Source of the DNA: Ficedula albicollis
Lineage: Eukaryota; Chordata; Aves; Passeriformes; Muscicapidae
Length of the DNA stretch: 64,000 nucleotides
Assembly: GCF_000247815.1 (NCBI RefSeq)
Contig: NC_021677.1
Coordinates: forward strand, 4,756,761 to 4,820,760
Direction of reading: 5' to 3'
Both the position numbers and the translations under genes were made by a program. A model generated the notes under the pieces. The model was not told the origin of the DNA, searched no databases, and worked only from the letters and a program-made list of their open reading frames with translations. Every line of letters starts with the position of its first letter. The first letter of the stretch is position 1. Below, piece by piece: positions 30,038 through 43,771 of the stretch.

Positions 30038-31480
30038 ACCTACCCCCTTTGTCCAGAGACATCAGAGGTCCTGGGTGTGACCCAGCCAGCTCCATCGGCA
30101 TGACAATGGGGAAAATTCCCCAAATTGACACAGTAACAGAAAACACTCAACCCCCAACAGGTGGGCTCTGGAGCACACAGGGGTCTGATCCTCCATAGTA
30201 ATGTGCCAGATGGGCACTGCCAAAGAAAGCTGGCAAAAAGGTGCCAGGTCCTCTAGCGTGCAGCTGGAAACAGCAGGCAGCAGCATCCTGTTCATCCCTA
30301 CGGAGCCTCTCCAGGGGAATTGTAATGAATTTGCTTTATTTCACTGAATCAAACCGCATTCTGCTTTTCAAGAGGAAGAGCAGTGGTTGCCTAGGTTCCT
30401 GTTTCCAAGCAGTCAGATACCAACTTCCCACACTGCAGCAATGTAAATTTTCTTTTCCTGCCTGTAAGATGCCTTTTGGGCTTCCCCTAGTAGGGTTTGG
30501 ACCATGTGGAGTGATTGGTGGTGCAACCACCAAGATGCGGTATTATGTCGTGGGATGTCATGCCCGTGGGTGTGTTGGTTTATCAGATTGGAGAGCAAGG
30601 CAGTTTACCTTATTTTTAACATAAAAATGAATTCCACCTTCCCCTTGTTGAGCAGGTCAACAAGGAACCTGAAATAATAATTTTTAAGAAGTCTGTGGAA
30701 CTTCTAGACTTCTTAATAGCAGATCCTTCACTCTCTTTTCACTGTTGCAGCTTTATGCTGAAACTTAATCTCTTGGCCACAACAGTGTGAACCAAGGAAG
30801 ATTTAGCCCTCTTTTTTGCCTCCTGAGTGCTCTTATATTCATCAGAAGAGGGTTTTGTGTTAAATAAACACAGGTTTTCATCTATTCCCTTCACAGACTG
30901 AGAAATGTCCAATGTTGTTGGACATGATGGGGGAGACTGATGCCACCCGTGGCTGCTATGTCAGCATTTCAGAGCCAGTGACCCGTCAGATGCACTTGTG
31001 TTTATTGTGCAGCATTAAGAAAGAGAGGTTTGAAATTTGTGTTCCACTGGCAAGTAGTTGAATTTTAAATAATTTTTCAGCTGTTCTTTGTAGTGTGTAT
31101 AAATGGATTTTCAACAAATAAAAGCCCCAGGCTTTCCATGCACATGGATGCATTTTGGTCTCGCAAACAATACCTGTGGTAGAAGGAGGCTCTTGCAAAC
31201 CATCTTGTGAATAGCTGCAGCATCACTCAGAGCCACTGTCTGCCTTGCCTCCTCCTCTCCTCCCTGACAGCAGCTGAAATGGCAGGGCTTGGTTTGGACA
31301 GTGCTTCGCATAATTTACAGCAATGCTGCTAAATGCTGGGCTGGAATAGATGGGAGCTCAGCTAATTTGCATGATTTAAAATGCCAGCTCGGTTTAATGT
31401 AGAGCAGCTGGTATATACTTAACTCCTTCAAGAGAAAACTTAATACCAGCAGATCGCATTATCCAGGGCTATTCTACACA

Positions 31481-31503
31481 TATTTATTTATTTATTTATT
31501 TAT
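31481..31503. repeat. (ATTT)n microsatellite
   Basis: About five and a half TATT/ATTT units. Confidence 0.9.
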
Positions 31504-31847
31504 CCCTTCTCTTTGCTGCTTTCTAGATCCTTTGTAAAGATCATTTGTGCATGGCTGGCACAGGGCTCTGCTTGCTGCTGGTATTTCTGTATCTCGCAGA
31601 GTTCACTAAGCAACTTGTCCCACTTGTATGACAAATACTTGTTGCGACTCCTGAGCATCCACTTTACTCACTGACCTTAGCAGACAAGACTCTAAATTAA
31701 GATGTGTCATGGTGAAGGGTGGTGAGATTAGTTGGAAGAAGGACAGGTGTAGAAGCCTGGATTATGTGGATTACTGCATAGTCAATTTCTTAGAGTTACA
31801 TTTCGAGGTTGAAAATGGCTAATTCCACAATTATGGAATTATTGCTG

Positions 31848-31887
31848 TTCCTCTGGGTGCTGTGCTTTTCCTCTGGGTGCTGTGCCG
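31848..31887. repeat. 20-base direct repeat, two copies
   Basis: The phrase ttcctctgggtgctgtgc occurs twice head-to-tail with an offset of 20 bases. Confidence 0.88.
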
Positions 31888-34467
31888 GCAGGCAGAGTCA
31901 CCTTGTGAGGGAAGGAGGACTTGGAGGATCAAAGAATTCCTTTGCTCCCCTGAAATAATTAGCATAACCTCAGTGAGAGGATGGAGGGAACATAATCTTT
32001 TAATACCAACCTTTCTCAAAATTGACCTTGTCACAGGCAGATTCAGCCTCTCACAGAGAGACAGATGTATGGTAGAGTCACTTTTGCTGCATCAGAAATG
32101 CTGGCACAGTATCTCATCCTCTGCCAAAATTCTCTTTGCCTTTCTGTAGGTGATCAGCCTCTTATGCCAAAGACTCTGAACGTGCCTTTGGATGAGCTCT
32201 GGGATATTGATGGACTTTACAGAATCAGGGCTTCCTCAAGGCACTTTCAATGGGGTGTTCTCTTCCTCTGGAAATTCTTTATTCTGTCAAGTTTGAGCTT
32301 AGTTTTCTCATGAAACAACAGTTTCAAATGGTCACTTTTGAAGACCCTGATCAATTTCAAGTGCAAACCATTAAGCTGGAGATAAACGTGTTAAGTTCTT
32401 TTGACGTGGGTAAGTCCTTAAGGGCTGCATCTCCAATTTGAGCGTTTCTATTACCCTTTATAAACCTTTATGGTAGACAATACCATGTAGTTACTTGGTT
32501 GATATCAGGGCTGTGTTCGATGGGACAGGAAGATCATGTGGTGCAGGAGAAAGGACAAGTCTTCCCTAAGGAAAACTGATGATTGTCCTTTTTTGTTGTG
32601 AAAGGGAAACCTCTAAGAAGATGAACTCCCCTAATCTTCTTCCATGAATGCAGGAAAGATTAATTGTCTTTGGTGATTAAAGATTTCATTCTTTCATCTT
32701 CTGTTGTCCCTGTGTAACATCATTATCATGCCTACATGCTGAGGAAGATTATAGCCCTGAATTATATAGGCAAATTTTTTGATGTTGAGTGTATGGATAC
32801 CACAGCTAGGTTGAACATCTGAATGTTTTTGATGTGTAATATGCAAATAAATCCAGCCATCTGAGAAAAAGCCTTTACTCTTGCAGGCCGAAAGTACAGT
32901 TAAGCAATGTGTATCCATCCTTTAAATATACAGAAACCATTTTGTGAGACTGTTTAGAAGGTTTACTTCTAGCTGAGGTAGAGAGCAGTGTCGTTTAGTA
33001 ATTGCTTGTCACGCACCAGGTCAAAACTTGGAACAAATTGGGCTATTTGTGTTTATTAAGTCTGACTCCAGGCTTCTGGAACAGTAGCAAATTAGCCAGC
33101 TTTTCATTTATGCTGTGTGTGAGTTTGTAAATCCTCACCAGCCATGTCACTTGGGTGTCTCAAGTATTGTTTATTTTCTTTTTATAGCTAAGGGATAAGT
33201 TTATTTATTTTAATGCTTTTCCATTGGTTGATGCAATTTTTTTAGGGATCCAAGATTGACCTCTAATACATATTATTTTTCATTCCTTGCTATTTTCCAC
33301 CACAGATATTTTTATTTTGCTGTTTTTAGGACTTTTCCAACTGGTCAGAAGGTTAGGAAAGCCAGTTCCAGCAGACTGGACATGCTGTGAAAAAGCTTGA
33401 AGAAATGATAAGACTAGTTTTTACGGCACCCTCATTTGGAGCCCTGCCTTTCTGCCAGGAGGGGTTTCAGTCCTAAAGGGCAAGGAGGGTTCAGGGTGAG
33501 TCTGTGAGCCACAGGCCATCAGTATCATAGTCATCTCCTTGCTGCCTGCTGCAGTTTATCACCAGCAGCTCCCTTATCTCACAGGTGTTCTGCTGAGATA
33601 AATCCATTATAATTCCAAGCGGCTCAGGTAAAGTGATACCTGGAACCATGAATTACCTTAAATAGCTAACTGTGGGACATCATGCATGTGTGATCTGTTA
33701 TTTTCTTTTTATTCTTTCTTCTTAAGGTAGTACTTGAATCAAAGCAAGCGATACTCAATTTAAAGTCCTTTCCAATGATGATTTATGGATTTTAATAAAA
33801 CTTGTGCAAATAGAAGTCACATTGTTAGGAGGAGGTACTCAGCTATAAACAGATATCATTACTTTTGGCTGTGCCTTCTGAAAACAGCAGTTTTCATTTG
33901 CTGAAAATAATTGAAAGAGAAGATGAGAGTTGAAGAGCTGCTAACGCTATTTCAAATTATAATGAGGAGTTTGTGGGCCGTGGGTTTCCATCTGTACTCC
34001 ACTTCTATGCCATCTGTCCATGAGGAGAAAATCATCAGCTGAGAAAATAATAGGATGTCCTGCATTTAGGTAGCCGCAGAACCATCAGTTACGCAGGAAA
34101 CCTTGTGAGATTTTTAGTGGAACCTAAGCCTGTGATAGTGCTGCTCTGAAAAGGAAAAGAGGAGTGTAAAAAAAGGCCGTTGAGGTTTTGTAGGATGGAA
34201 AAAGATTTTAATCCCCATGAAATGGATGATTGACCACGTTTGTAAAAGTGAGGAATCTGCAATGTTAATTTGTAGTATGTAAAGCAGCTGAGAACTATCT
34301 GTAGAGGCTGAGATTATGCTAATTTATGCAGTCCACATAGCTACTGCAGTTTAAAAATAGCTTCTTTTCCAGAGATCTAGAGCTACTGCAGGTTGGCTTT
34401 GCATTTAGCGCTACAAATTTTACCAATTTGAACACAGAACAAAGCCTGACTTATGTGGTCTTTTATC

Positions 34468-34638
34468 ACAGAATCACAAAATGGTTAAGGCTGGAAGGAG
34501 CCTCTGGAGATCATCCTAGTCCAGCCCCCTTGCCAAGGCAGAGTCACCTAAAACAGATTACACCTGAACGTGTCCAGGTGGATTTTGAATCCTTCCAGAG
34601 AGGAACACTCCATGACCTCCCTGGGCAGCCTGTTCCAC
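34468..34638 (-). mobile_element. CR1 LINE 3' fragment (outer copy)
   Basis: Read in reverse it gives the CR1 3' terminus. On the + strand it appears as tcacagaatcacaaaatggt, then gctggaaggagcct, agtccagccccc and gggcagcctgttccaca. It breaks off at the start of a second CR1 3' end, so a different CR1 copy was inserted into or beside it. Confidence 0.9.
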
Positions 34639-35740
34639 AGAATAAAAGAATATGCTAAGTTGGAAGGGACCCACAAAGATCATCGAGTCTAACTCCCAGC
34701 CCTGCACAGGACACCCCAAGAATCACACCAATGCCCGATAGTGTTTCCCAAATGCTTCTTGAGCTCTGCTGGGCTTGTGCAGTGACCACTTCCCTGGGGA
34801 GCCTGTTCCAGTGCCCAGCCACCCTCTGGGTGAAGAGCCTTTTACTGATATCCAGCCTAAACCTCCCCTGACACAACTTCAGGCCATTCCCTCAGGTCCT
34901 GTCACTTGTCCTCGCAGAGCAGAGATCAGTGCCTGCCCCTCCTGTTCCCCTCACGAGGAAGTTATGGACTGTGATGAGGTCTGACCTCAGTCTCCTCTCC
35001 TCCAGGCTGAACAGACCCAGTGCCCTCAGCTGCTCCTCACACGGCTTTGCCTCCAGACCCTTCACAATCCTCCTGGCCTCCTTTGGATGCTCTCTAACAG
35101 CTTAATGTCTTTTTTTATGTTGTAGTGCCCCAGCACTCGTGGTGACGCCGCTCCAGCTCAGAGCAGAGCAGCACAATCACCAGGACCCCCAGGTCCCTTT
35201 CTATGGCATTGTTTTCCAGTGTCTCATTCCCCAGTCTGTCTGTACATCCAGGGCTGCCCCATCCCAGGTGCAGAATCCAGCACTTTCCCTTGTTGAACTC
35301 CATGTCGTTAGTGATTGCCCAGTCCTCTAATCTGTCCAGATCTCTGTGCAGGCCCTCCATGCAGGCTCCTTCCAGTGTTTATCATTGCAAACTTGCTTAG
35401 TATTCCTTTGAGTCCTGCATCCAAGTCATTAATGAGGATGTTGAAGAGCACAGGGCCTAAGACAGGGCCCTGCAGAACCCCATTAGTGAAAGTCTGATGC
35501 CACCCCAATCACTGTCACCCTCTGCACCCAAACTGTGAGCCAGTTACTCACCCATCATATGATGTGTTTATCCAGCTGTGTGCTGGACATTTATTCCCAG
35601 AGGTCACTCTGAGAGGCACTATTGAAAGCTTTACTGAAATCCAAAAATGTTGCACCAACTGGCTTCCCTTAATAAACCAGGTGAGTTACCCTGTCATAAA
35701 AGGAAATCAGGTTTGATGAGCAGGACTTTCCCTCAGGAAG
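34639..35740 (-). pseudogene. CR1 LINE, about 1.1 kb 3' part with a dead reverse transcriptase end
   Basis: This is the longest mobile element in the window. Read on the - strand, 35510-35115 encodes the C-terminal part of a CR1 reverse transcriptase: [17 protein letters not shown], then LSKFA, then [13 protein letters not shown] and GKCWILHLGWG, then RDLGVLV. The catalytic FADD motif expected after LSKF is gone (the frame reads LSKFAMIN), and the two halves are in different frames, so the enzyme is inactive. The 3' UTR follows down to 34639. The 5' part of the element, including ORF1 and the endonuclease, is absent. It is a transposon relic in NAV2 intron 1, antisense to the gene. Confidence 0.92.
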
Positions 35741-38700
35741 CTCTTGCCATGCTCTCTGGAGTGGTGCAGTGCTTGCTACTCTTCCCCTTTTTGTGGGGCT
35801 CTGGTTGGTTCTACCACATTGCATTGCTTCCATTCAAGAGGTTGAAAGGGAAATGTTTCCCCTCTGGCTTAGGAATGGCACAGAAGTATTAGTGGATGCT
35901 GTGAACAGTTGCAGTGGTAGGCCTGAGGCTGAATGCCCAAAACAATTAAATCAAATTAAAATGTGTTTTGGGTTTTTGGTATCTGGTTTTGACTTGCAGA
36001 GCTTGACACCCGTTGCTCAGGTGTGTGGTGCCTTGGAGTACCTTGGACAGGTATTTGCCTCATCTTCTGCCACTGTACGTGTCATTGTTTTGGGTGCTTA
36101 TGGGATGTAAGGAACGAAAAGGCGGGGAAGGGGAACTTCCATGTACAAGTTGTGATTAAAACAAATTTTCAGGTTGTCATTTGAACTACATTTCCAATGA
36201 GTGTGGGTGAAAATAAGAAATAAGAAATGTATTGCAGCCGGAGGCAGTGGCATATAATTTCATATTTTGATTTAATGTTTTAAATTCTGAAGGAGCTAGA
36301 ATGAATTTTGCAGTTCAAGTAATAATTTAGCTTTATGAATAGAATTACAGACAACATTGGAACTGAAATTAAATACCAAAGCAATTTGGGACAAAAAGTC
36401 CTAGTGTGTAACTTGTATTTGAACAGCTGTTCCTCTGACAAGAAGATGCTAGAAGTTGGGTTTTGACTGCCAGAAGATAAATCCATCCTAAGCATGAGCA
36501 CACTCAGGTTTAAAAGTCTACAGTAATGGGTGAAAGCCAGGAGAATATAATTCCCCTTTCTCTTTTTCTTCTACCACCTTCAGTCACATTTCCTTTCCCA
36601 GTGCAGGGATAAGACTTTTGATAAAAAAGCTCTTTTAGCAGAAAATCGTAGTAGAGAACAGTGGTTACAAAGCAAATTGTTCCAGGTTCTACCTTAGAGT
36701 CATCTAAAATGGTTTTTGACTTAGGTCAGTGAGTGAATCCTTGCAGGTCAGAAGTATGGCTGTTAGGGAGGGAATGCTGATCTCTCTGGGGCTGGAGCTG
36801 GAAGTTCCTGGTGGTCTGAGGTAATTGAGCACTCAGAACTATAGGTCTGAAAAGCAGGTGTAGATCAGTGACTTGTTTTTGCTTACCTTATTGTAATTAC
36901 AGATAGGATACTGGTGAGGTCAGATCAGAGATGTAACTTTATATATAGAATTTGCCTAGGATTATATTTTTCCAACAGCTCAATTTAAAAAAACCCGCAC
37001 AGATCTGTTTACTAGACTGCTGAGAATACTGCTGGGATACTGAGATGAGGCCAGATTGCTCTTTGATTTACAGCATCTTCATTCAGTGTGATGTCTGCAA
37101 CTTGTGTTTATATGTTGATTAATTTCCATAGACCAAGCTACCTCTGCCTCTTGCTTGAACTTAAAATGATTGGTAAAGCAAGACCATACAGTCCTAACTC
37201 ACTTACGTAATGAACTCACTGAAATCTGAGAAATATAAGCCACTTTTTGGATCTAGCTTTTTGTTCAAATCCAGGCCTGGTGTTCTTCTATCATTTCCAG
37301 GTTATCAAATTTTTTTTTTCTTTTTCCTGCTTTTCCATATGTCGTGTGGTTTGGGGCATATATGTAGTATTTGGATAGGGAATGAGTGGAATCTTGCATG
37401 CTGTTCTCTCTTTGAGCCAAAATACATCAAAGGGGTGTCAGTTTGCAGAAATCAAGCAAATGTGATGGATATCGGCATGAGGCAGCGACGTCCTTAGCAC
37501 AAGAACAGCAGGATTTGCCAGATTGGAAGTGCCAGTCACGGGTTCCTGGGAGCTGCTTAGGTTGGACCCAGTCTTTGGACTTGCTCATGAAGCAGGAGTA
37601 GCTGTGGGGGTCCTTTTTATTTTAGATGCTTAGTCTGATGCTGAATTTAAGTTCAAAAAAGGCTCGGGGTAGGGCTGAGTAAAAGGAAGAAAAGGAATAA
37701 AGCAGCTGGTGCCGCTGTGGGATAGGTTAGCTGGGCTGCTATTGCCACCTGGTGGTGCTGGACAGAACCAAAGCACACCTAATTTTCCTTTGCTTTCCCG
37801 GATGGGTTGCATGGGAATAAGTCACCATTGGGTATGGATTAGATTTTTTTTTTTTTTAGTTGCTTTTATTATATTTTTTTCAATCTCAGAAAAAAATACA
37901 CAATATTTTATGACTGTCATTTATTTTGGGCTTAGATAATGTAAAAAATACGTAATGCAGCCTTTCTTTGAGCATCGTCATATATTCTGAATTGCCAGAC
38001 ACCAGTACTTGTGTGATTGAAAACTCATGCAATAGGTATGACTGATGAATCCAGAATCTGCCTTTTCTGGTACAGAAATGGAGATAACGTCATGTCCTCC
38101 AAGCCTTGGAGTGTCTCCATCAGGGGCATGCTGTGACCTGGTGGCATCTGGGTGCCAAGCTAATGAACATCTCTGAATTGCTCCAGCAGGGTCCAGTCAC
38201 TGCATTACCAAGGCAGATTTGATTACCATAAGTGTCTTATCTTGTTGAAATTAGTGGACCATTATCAAATGATTACTTTTTGCACGTAATATGACATAAT
38301 TGTCCTTTCATTATAAAGAGTTTTATTGCAATCCTTTTAGCAGGGGAATACAGATTAAGTAGTAGCTACCAAGAAAAAAAGGAGATCAGTGTTCAGCCCC
38401 TCCTATTCAGTGACAAAACCACATTCTGTAGCTTAATCTGTAGATTCCCTGTCTCTACAAAGCATCTGCATCTGCTGGAACATTTCAAAGCTTTATGTTT
38501 TCCAGTGAAGTACTGGCATAGGTTATTTGCTGTGAATCTTGCAGGCAGCACTTTGGAGCTGAGATCAGCTTTGTCACGTATGGAAATTTGATCTGACCTG
38601 TGGTAGGGGTCTGACCTAAAAGTCTCTTGCCCTCTGTTGTAGCTGCTGTGAGCTGTGCCACAGAAATCTGTTTTGGAGAAAAAATATAAATCCATTAAAA

Positions 38701-38758
38701 TCACAAGCATTTGCTTGGAATTACATCTGAAAAATTTCCACTGTGTTATCAAGTCTGG
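35741..38758 (+). other. NAV2: NAV2 intron 1, no exon recognised
   Basis: AT-rich sequence with short chance frames and T-runs near 37311 and 37846. Nothing recognisable. Confidence 0.55.
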
Positions 38759-38900
38759 AAGTTTTCCCTGGAAGTGCTCAAGGCCAGGTTGGATGGGGCT
38801 TTAAACAACCTGGTCTAGTGGAAGTTGTCACTGTCCATGGCAGAGGTGCTGGAATTAGATGGTCTTTAAGGTCCCTTCCAACCCATGATCCTTCATAATT
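38759..38900 (+). mobile_element. CR1 LINE 3' fragment, sense on + strand
   Basis: Contains ggaagtgctcaaggccaggt, tggatggggcttta, ctggtctagtggaag, ccatggcagaggtg and then ggtctttaaggtcccttcca with acccatgatcc, the classic CR1 3' end. It is truncated on the left and its terminal short repeats have decayed. Confidence 0.92.
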
Positions 38901-41900
38901 AAAGAAAACAAATTTTAATGGAGGAAAAAAATATTTCTGAAGCAGCTATATATATATGTATGTCCTTATATCTATCATCTTTGGATTTCCAGTTAATATG
39001 GCAGTGTGAGCCAGTTTAACAGGACCTGAAATACAACTAAATGGTGCCCTTGTGTGCAAAGTCCCTTCCCTCATGAATATCAAATGCTAATTTCACTTGG
39101 CTCTTTCAAGCCACCTTCACACTATTTTTGGCTGCAGGAGATCCATTCTGACTACAAAGTGTAGTTATTTCCTGACTTGCTGTTCTGTATTGTTATTAAG
39201 GCTTATTAGACTTCTAGTAATGATATTTTTGTCTAGAAGCAGTTAAACCAGAAGGAAGCAGAACAATTTTTGTCAGTCACTTGTTAACAATTGCAGTTAC
39301 TAATATTTCCTGAAATGGAAGCCAGACCTTATTTCTCATGTGTGATGGTTGGTTTGTTTTTTCTTTCTTTTTTTCTGATTCATATGTGCTTAATCCTCAC
39401 AGTACTTGGAAAATGAATTGGATCATGGTGGTAACAAATGCTACTTACAGTGATCCCTGATTGTAATGTGCAGTGAAATGGGATGAAAGGAAATATATTG
39501 AATTTAAGGTGGATTTTTTGTTTTTTTTTTTTTAAAGTCTTTGTAATTGAACATTTCGAGTCTTTTCTGTGGTTCTGCCAGCACACCAGAAGGTCTTTGA
39601 AGCTCATTGTTCTTCCCAGTCCTCTGGTGGTCACCTCCTTGCTCTCCTTCATCCCAGGTTCTGCTCCCTCTGGAAGCAGCAGGTAAAAGGTGGTGACACA
39701 AAGATGGTTGCTGGAGCTGGTTCAAGATGGGGTTTAGGTGGGTTTTACAGCCTAGGTGAGTGTGGGGCTTCTCAGGTGGATAGTGAGTGGAGTGCAGGTA
39801 CCCCTGGCACAAGTAAGAGTCCCCCTGGACTGATGGGCTGTGCACAGAGGATGCTGCCAGATGAGGGGTTTAACTGAGCTGGCTCTTAGTGACAGGTAAA
39901 AGTGGATTGAAATGAACTTATTTAAGGACACTTTTGTTTGGCTTGCTCTTTAGATTTAAAACCACTTAACATAAGGGAATAATATCTGACTGAATGTTTC
40001 AAATGGAGACAAAGCCTGCATTCCCCAGCTCAGGCAGTTTTACCTGCACTGTTCAATTTAGGCAAAGTGGTCCCCCACTTTTTATTGTCCAAGAATGCTC
40101 TGTGTCTGTGACAGGGAGACAATGCATTCCCAAACCATATGAATAGGACACAGTTTTTGGAAGGTATCCTCAGGCAGATATCTCTTTTTACCTCGTTGTC
40201 TTTCCTCCTCCTTCCTGTTCTTGGGACTTGGATGAACCAAACCTCAAAGTTTCCAAGGCAAAGGTAAGTGGGACGCTGCTTCTTTTGGGCCAAGTGCTTG
40301 GAGAGTAAACCAAGCAGCATTAATAATATTTATCTGCAGAAAAAAAGTAATAATAGGTTGCTCTCAGGTTTATTTGTTTTTCCTACTCATACTAGTGGAG
40401 TGCTGTAAGAGTAGCAGCAGAGTCTTTTTTTTTCCCCTTGGTCTGTGATTTGAACTGTATGTAACCAGAATAGAGGTTGGAAACCAATCTTGTTTTCAGA
40501 GGCTGCTTGCCTATGAAAATAACATTGTGCTCACAACTACCACATTTTAGGATGTTCAGAGCATAATTTGACACTATTTTAAAATCTCTTAATGGCTTAA
40601 AAGCAGTATTAGAATCTCCTCTTTGGGGCATGGCCTGACACCAGTGAAAGAATGCTTAATATAAATGAGAAATGTTTAATTTCATGTAATCAAACAGGTC
40701 TGATTCTTTTATACCTTGCAGCTTTTGTAATTGCTAGTTACATGAGTTGAATATTAAGGTGAAATGCTAAATTACATGGTCAAACTAAAAGTCAGATCCC
40801 ATAAATCTTAATTGGATTTTTCTTATTTTTTCTTTAGTCATCATATTAAGGTACATTGAGAACAGGACAGCAATAATTTTTAGAACTGAGATATTAGCTA
40901 CTTAGACACACAAGTGATAGGAAATGGTGCAAGTAGGAGGAAAAATTGCCTGGTGTTCTAATATAACTTCGTAACTGGAAACCTGTTAACTGTTTAAGTG
41001 AATCTCAGTCAAAATGCTGATGTTATGTTCTTAGACAGGCATCTGAAATTGGGGCTGATAACTGAGTTATCTTAGTAAATGCTTAGTAAATTATTTTGTT
41101 CAAGTCAGACTGAGCTGCAGGTCATAGTCTAAACTGGGCCAGTCTTGGGAGCAGATTAAAGTAACATGCACTTCTTTTCCCCATCATGAAAATATAGCCC
41201 AATTCTTAGAGTGATTTGAATGGTAATAAAACTCTTTTTGACATTTATGGGGCTGAGGATGTGCTCTGTTCATTAGTGCAATATAAGGTGAACTCAGCAA
41301 AATGCTTCTGGTTGTTTACAGTGGGGCATGCTGTAGCTTCTTTTATTTATTCATATTTTCTATTTGTCTCATATTTTGAGATAGAAGAATGACAGTGCCA
41401 GTAAGCCATGGGAGTAATCCTTGATGATGGTAATATGTGGGAGAATAATACTAAATTAAAAAACTGTATTCATAGCTCTGTGCTATTTTACTAATCCATC
41501 AAAAACATAAACCAAGTTTTGTAGCAGAATTTTTATGTTTATCTTCAAGCAAGTGATAATCTTTTTAGAATACCAGAAACATTAATTGGATATCAACTCC
41601 AGGGACTAGAAAAGCTTTTCTTAGATAAAACTTGTTTTCAGAACCCCTACCTTAGGCAGCTTGTCACTTGTTTACCCTTTAGAGGAATCTCTCTCTTTTA
41701 AAGTAGTAAGAATATGTTGAGATTTGGCTGTCTGTATCCAGCATTGTGAATAAGAATTTGCATTTCTATTTGATACAGCCTAGAGCTGTCCTTTATGATA
41801 AATATCAGCATCTTAATTTCTTTTTTTTTTGTCATTACTATTTCTGTTTCTGTCCTCAATTTCAGAGTACATGGAAAACACAGCTAAAAAGTAGCTAAGT

Positions 41901-42818
41901 AATATCTTTAGTTGACTTTTAGACTGCTGCAAACTCTCTTGAGCTTTAATGGATCTTGATATTTTTTTCCCCCAACTGACAAGGTTGATGATGTGACAGG
42001 ATGAAAACTGAAAGAAAAGTTGAAAGCAAGTGGAAAAGATAATACTTTAAATAACAATTAAAAAAAAAGGAGGCAAATTTTTAGGAAAAATTGTTTTGTA
42101 GTCAATAGACTTAATAGATGATATATATTAATTTTTTTAATGATCTTGAAAACTAGGGAGAAACGTTAGGTTACTTCTTATCACATCTGCTGTTATCAAA
42201 CAGTAGTGGAGCAAAACAAGTTTCAGCTGCCCAAAAGTGCAGTGAGCCAAGAGGAGGCTGGCAGAGGAGGTGAGGGGGAAAGCAGCTGGAAGGGAGGTAC
42301 AACAGAGCAGAAGTAGCCCAAACAGTTGGAGAAGTTTTTGCTCTAAAAGCCTGATATTTTAAGATGTTGGAATACTGTGGAAGGGTGCACTACAATGTGC
42401 TCCACTACACTTTGAAACTCTCAGTTATTGCAGATCTTGTATGCACATTTCTATCCTGCTTTTATCTTTAGAGTTCAAGAGATTATCAATGGAGACATGC
42501 ATTGTATTCTGTCATTAAGGCTCTAATTATTTAATTCCTTGTACCTTTGTTTTGTAATGTCAAATCAGTGCTGCTCTGGCTGCAGCCTGTCATTCCCCTA
42601 TGACATGCACAATGAGTATTATTCTGTGAAAAATTGAAGAATTGGTGCATTTGGCAGACTCTGAGTATGCAGAGGAAGAAGAATTACTTTTTTATGTATG
42701 ATCATATCAAGTAATTGTGTTTTTCACAACAGCGTTCCCTGAATTAAAAACAGAAAACAACAAAAAACCCCAAAAGACAATAAACAAACAACAAACAATT
42801 GTTTCTTAGTTTCTCACT
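38901..42818 (+). other. NAV2: NAV2 intron 1, no exon recognised
   Basis: AT-rich and very poor in reading frames, especially from 40640 onward. A short TA run occurs near 38947-38960 and an A/C-rich run at 42744-42798. No mobile element was recognised. Confidence 0.55.
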
Positions 42819-43293
42819 ATAGTTTAATTTCTTAGCTCAGGTAGAAGGTTCACTGAGGACATGGAACTCTTATGGGAACTAAAAATCAATTTTGGTTGGG
42901 CTGCTGAATGAAATGTGAATTCATTGAGGAGAGGGAGGAGAGCCTTGTTGGACATCCAACTTTGGTAGTTGGGCATCCCTAGCACAGGACCAGGGTTTTT
43001 CCTGTTTCCACATGTCCATTAATTTATGATACATGGGCTTTCAAAACCGAGTGTTGCTGTGCAGCAGCTGGGAATGTGCCTTGCTCTAGTTATAAGCCTG
43101 CACTAAGAGCTTTTCTTCATCATGTCACCTGCCCTTTTGGGTAAGAGATGAGATCTACCCCAATGCTGCTGCCCCCATTGGTGTTGGTCTTTGACCAGCT
43201 CTTCCAGAGTAGAAGCATTTATCATGAAAATACTAGGCTGCATTTCATAACCTCCAACTTGCTGCCTTCAGAGAGCTGATAATGGCTAATGAC
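42819..43293. repeat. Tandem duplication C, copy 1 (475 bp)
   Basis: Unit begins atagtttaatttcttagctc and ends ataatggctaatgac. The next 475 bases repeat it with one visible difference (ttcagagag versus ttcagggag). No gene or known transposon was seen in the unit. Confidence 0.96.
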
Positions 43294-43768
43294 ATAGTTT
43301 AATTTCTTAGCTCAGGTAGAAGGTTCACTGAGGACATGGAACTCTTATGGGAACTAAAAATCAATTTTGGTTGGGCTGCTGAATGAAATGTGAATTCATT
43401 GAGGAGAGGGAGGAGAGCCTTGTTGGACATCCAACTTTGGTAGTTGGGCATCCCTAGCACAGGACCAGGGTTTTTCCTGTTTCCACATGTCCATTAATTT
43501 ATGATACATGGGCTTTCAAAACCGAGTGTTGCTGTGCAGCAGCTGGGAATGTGCCTTGCTCTAGTTATAAGCCTGCACTAAGAGCTTTTCTTCATCATGT
43601 CACCTGCCCTTTTGGGTAAGAGATGAGATCTACCCCAATGCTGCTGCCCCCATTGGTGTTGGTCTTTGACCAGCTCTTCCAGAGTAGAAGCATTTATCAT
43701 GAAAATACTAGGCTGCATTTCATAACCTCCAACTTGCTGCCTTCAGGGAGCTGATAATGGCTAATGAC
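43294..43768. repeat. Tandem duplication C, copy 2 (475 bp)
   Basis: Head-to-tail copy of 42819-43293, about 99.8% identical by eye. Confidence 0.96.
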
Positions 43769-43771
43769 TAA

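Larger units (their letters stand above)
30038..34467 (+). other. NAV2: NAV2 intron 1, part after second poly-C tract
   Basis: Mostly AT-rich. It contains an ATTT microsatellite (31481-31503) and a 20-base direct repeat (31848-31887). A segment near 31310-31480 with an ATTTGCAT octamer looks enhancer-like, but only by appearance. No coding exon was recognised. Confidence 0.6.

Noticed and set aside
32138..32313. Possible exon starting after a CTTTCTGTAG acceptor-like site at about 32148
   Set aside because: It has an acceptor-like pyrimidine run but no recognised protein family, no convincing donor, and does not match NAV2.
34428..35508. Short frames on both strands at 34428-35508
   Set aside because: Fragments of decayed CR1; only the - strand pieces carry reverse transcriptase residues and these are broken.
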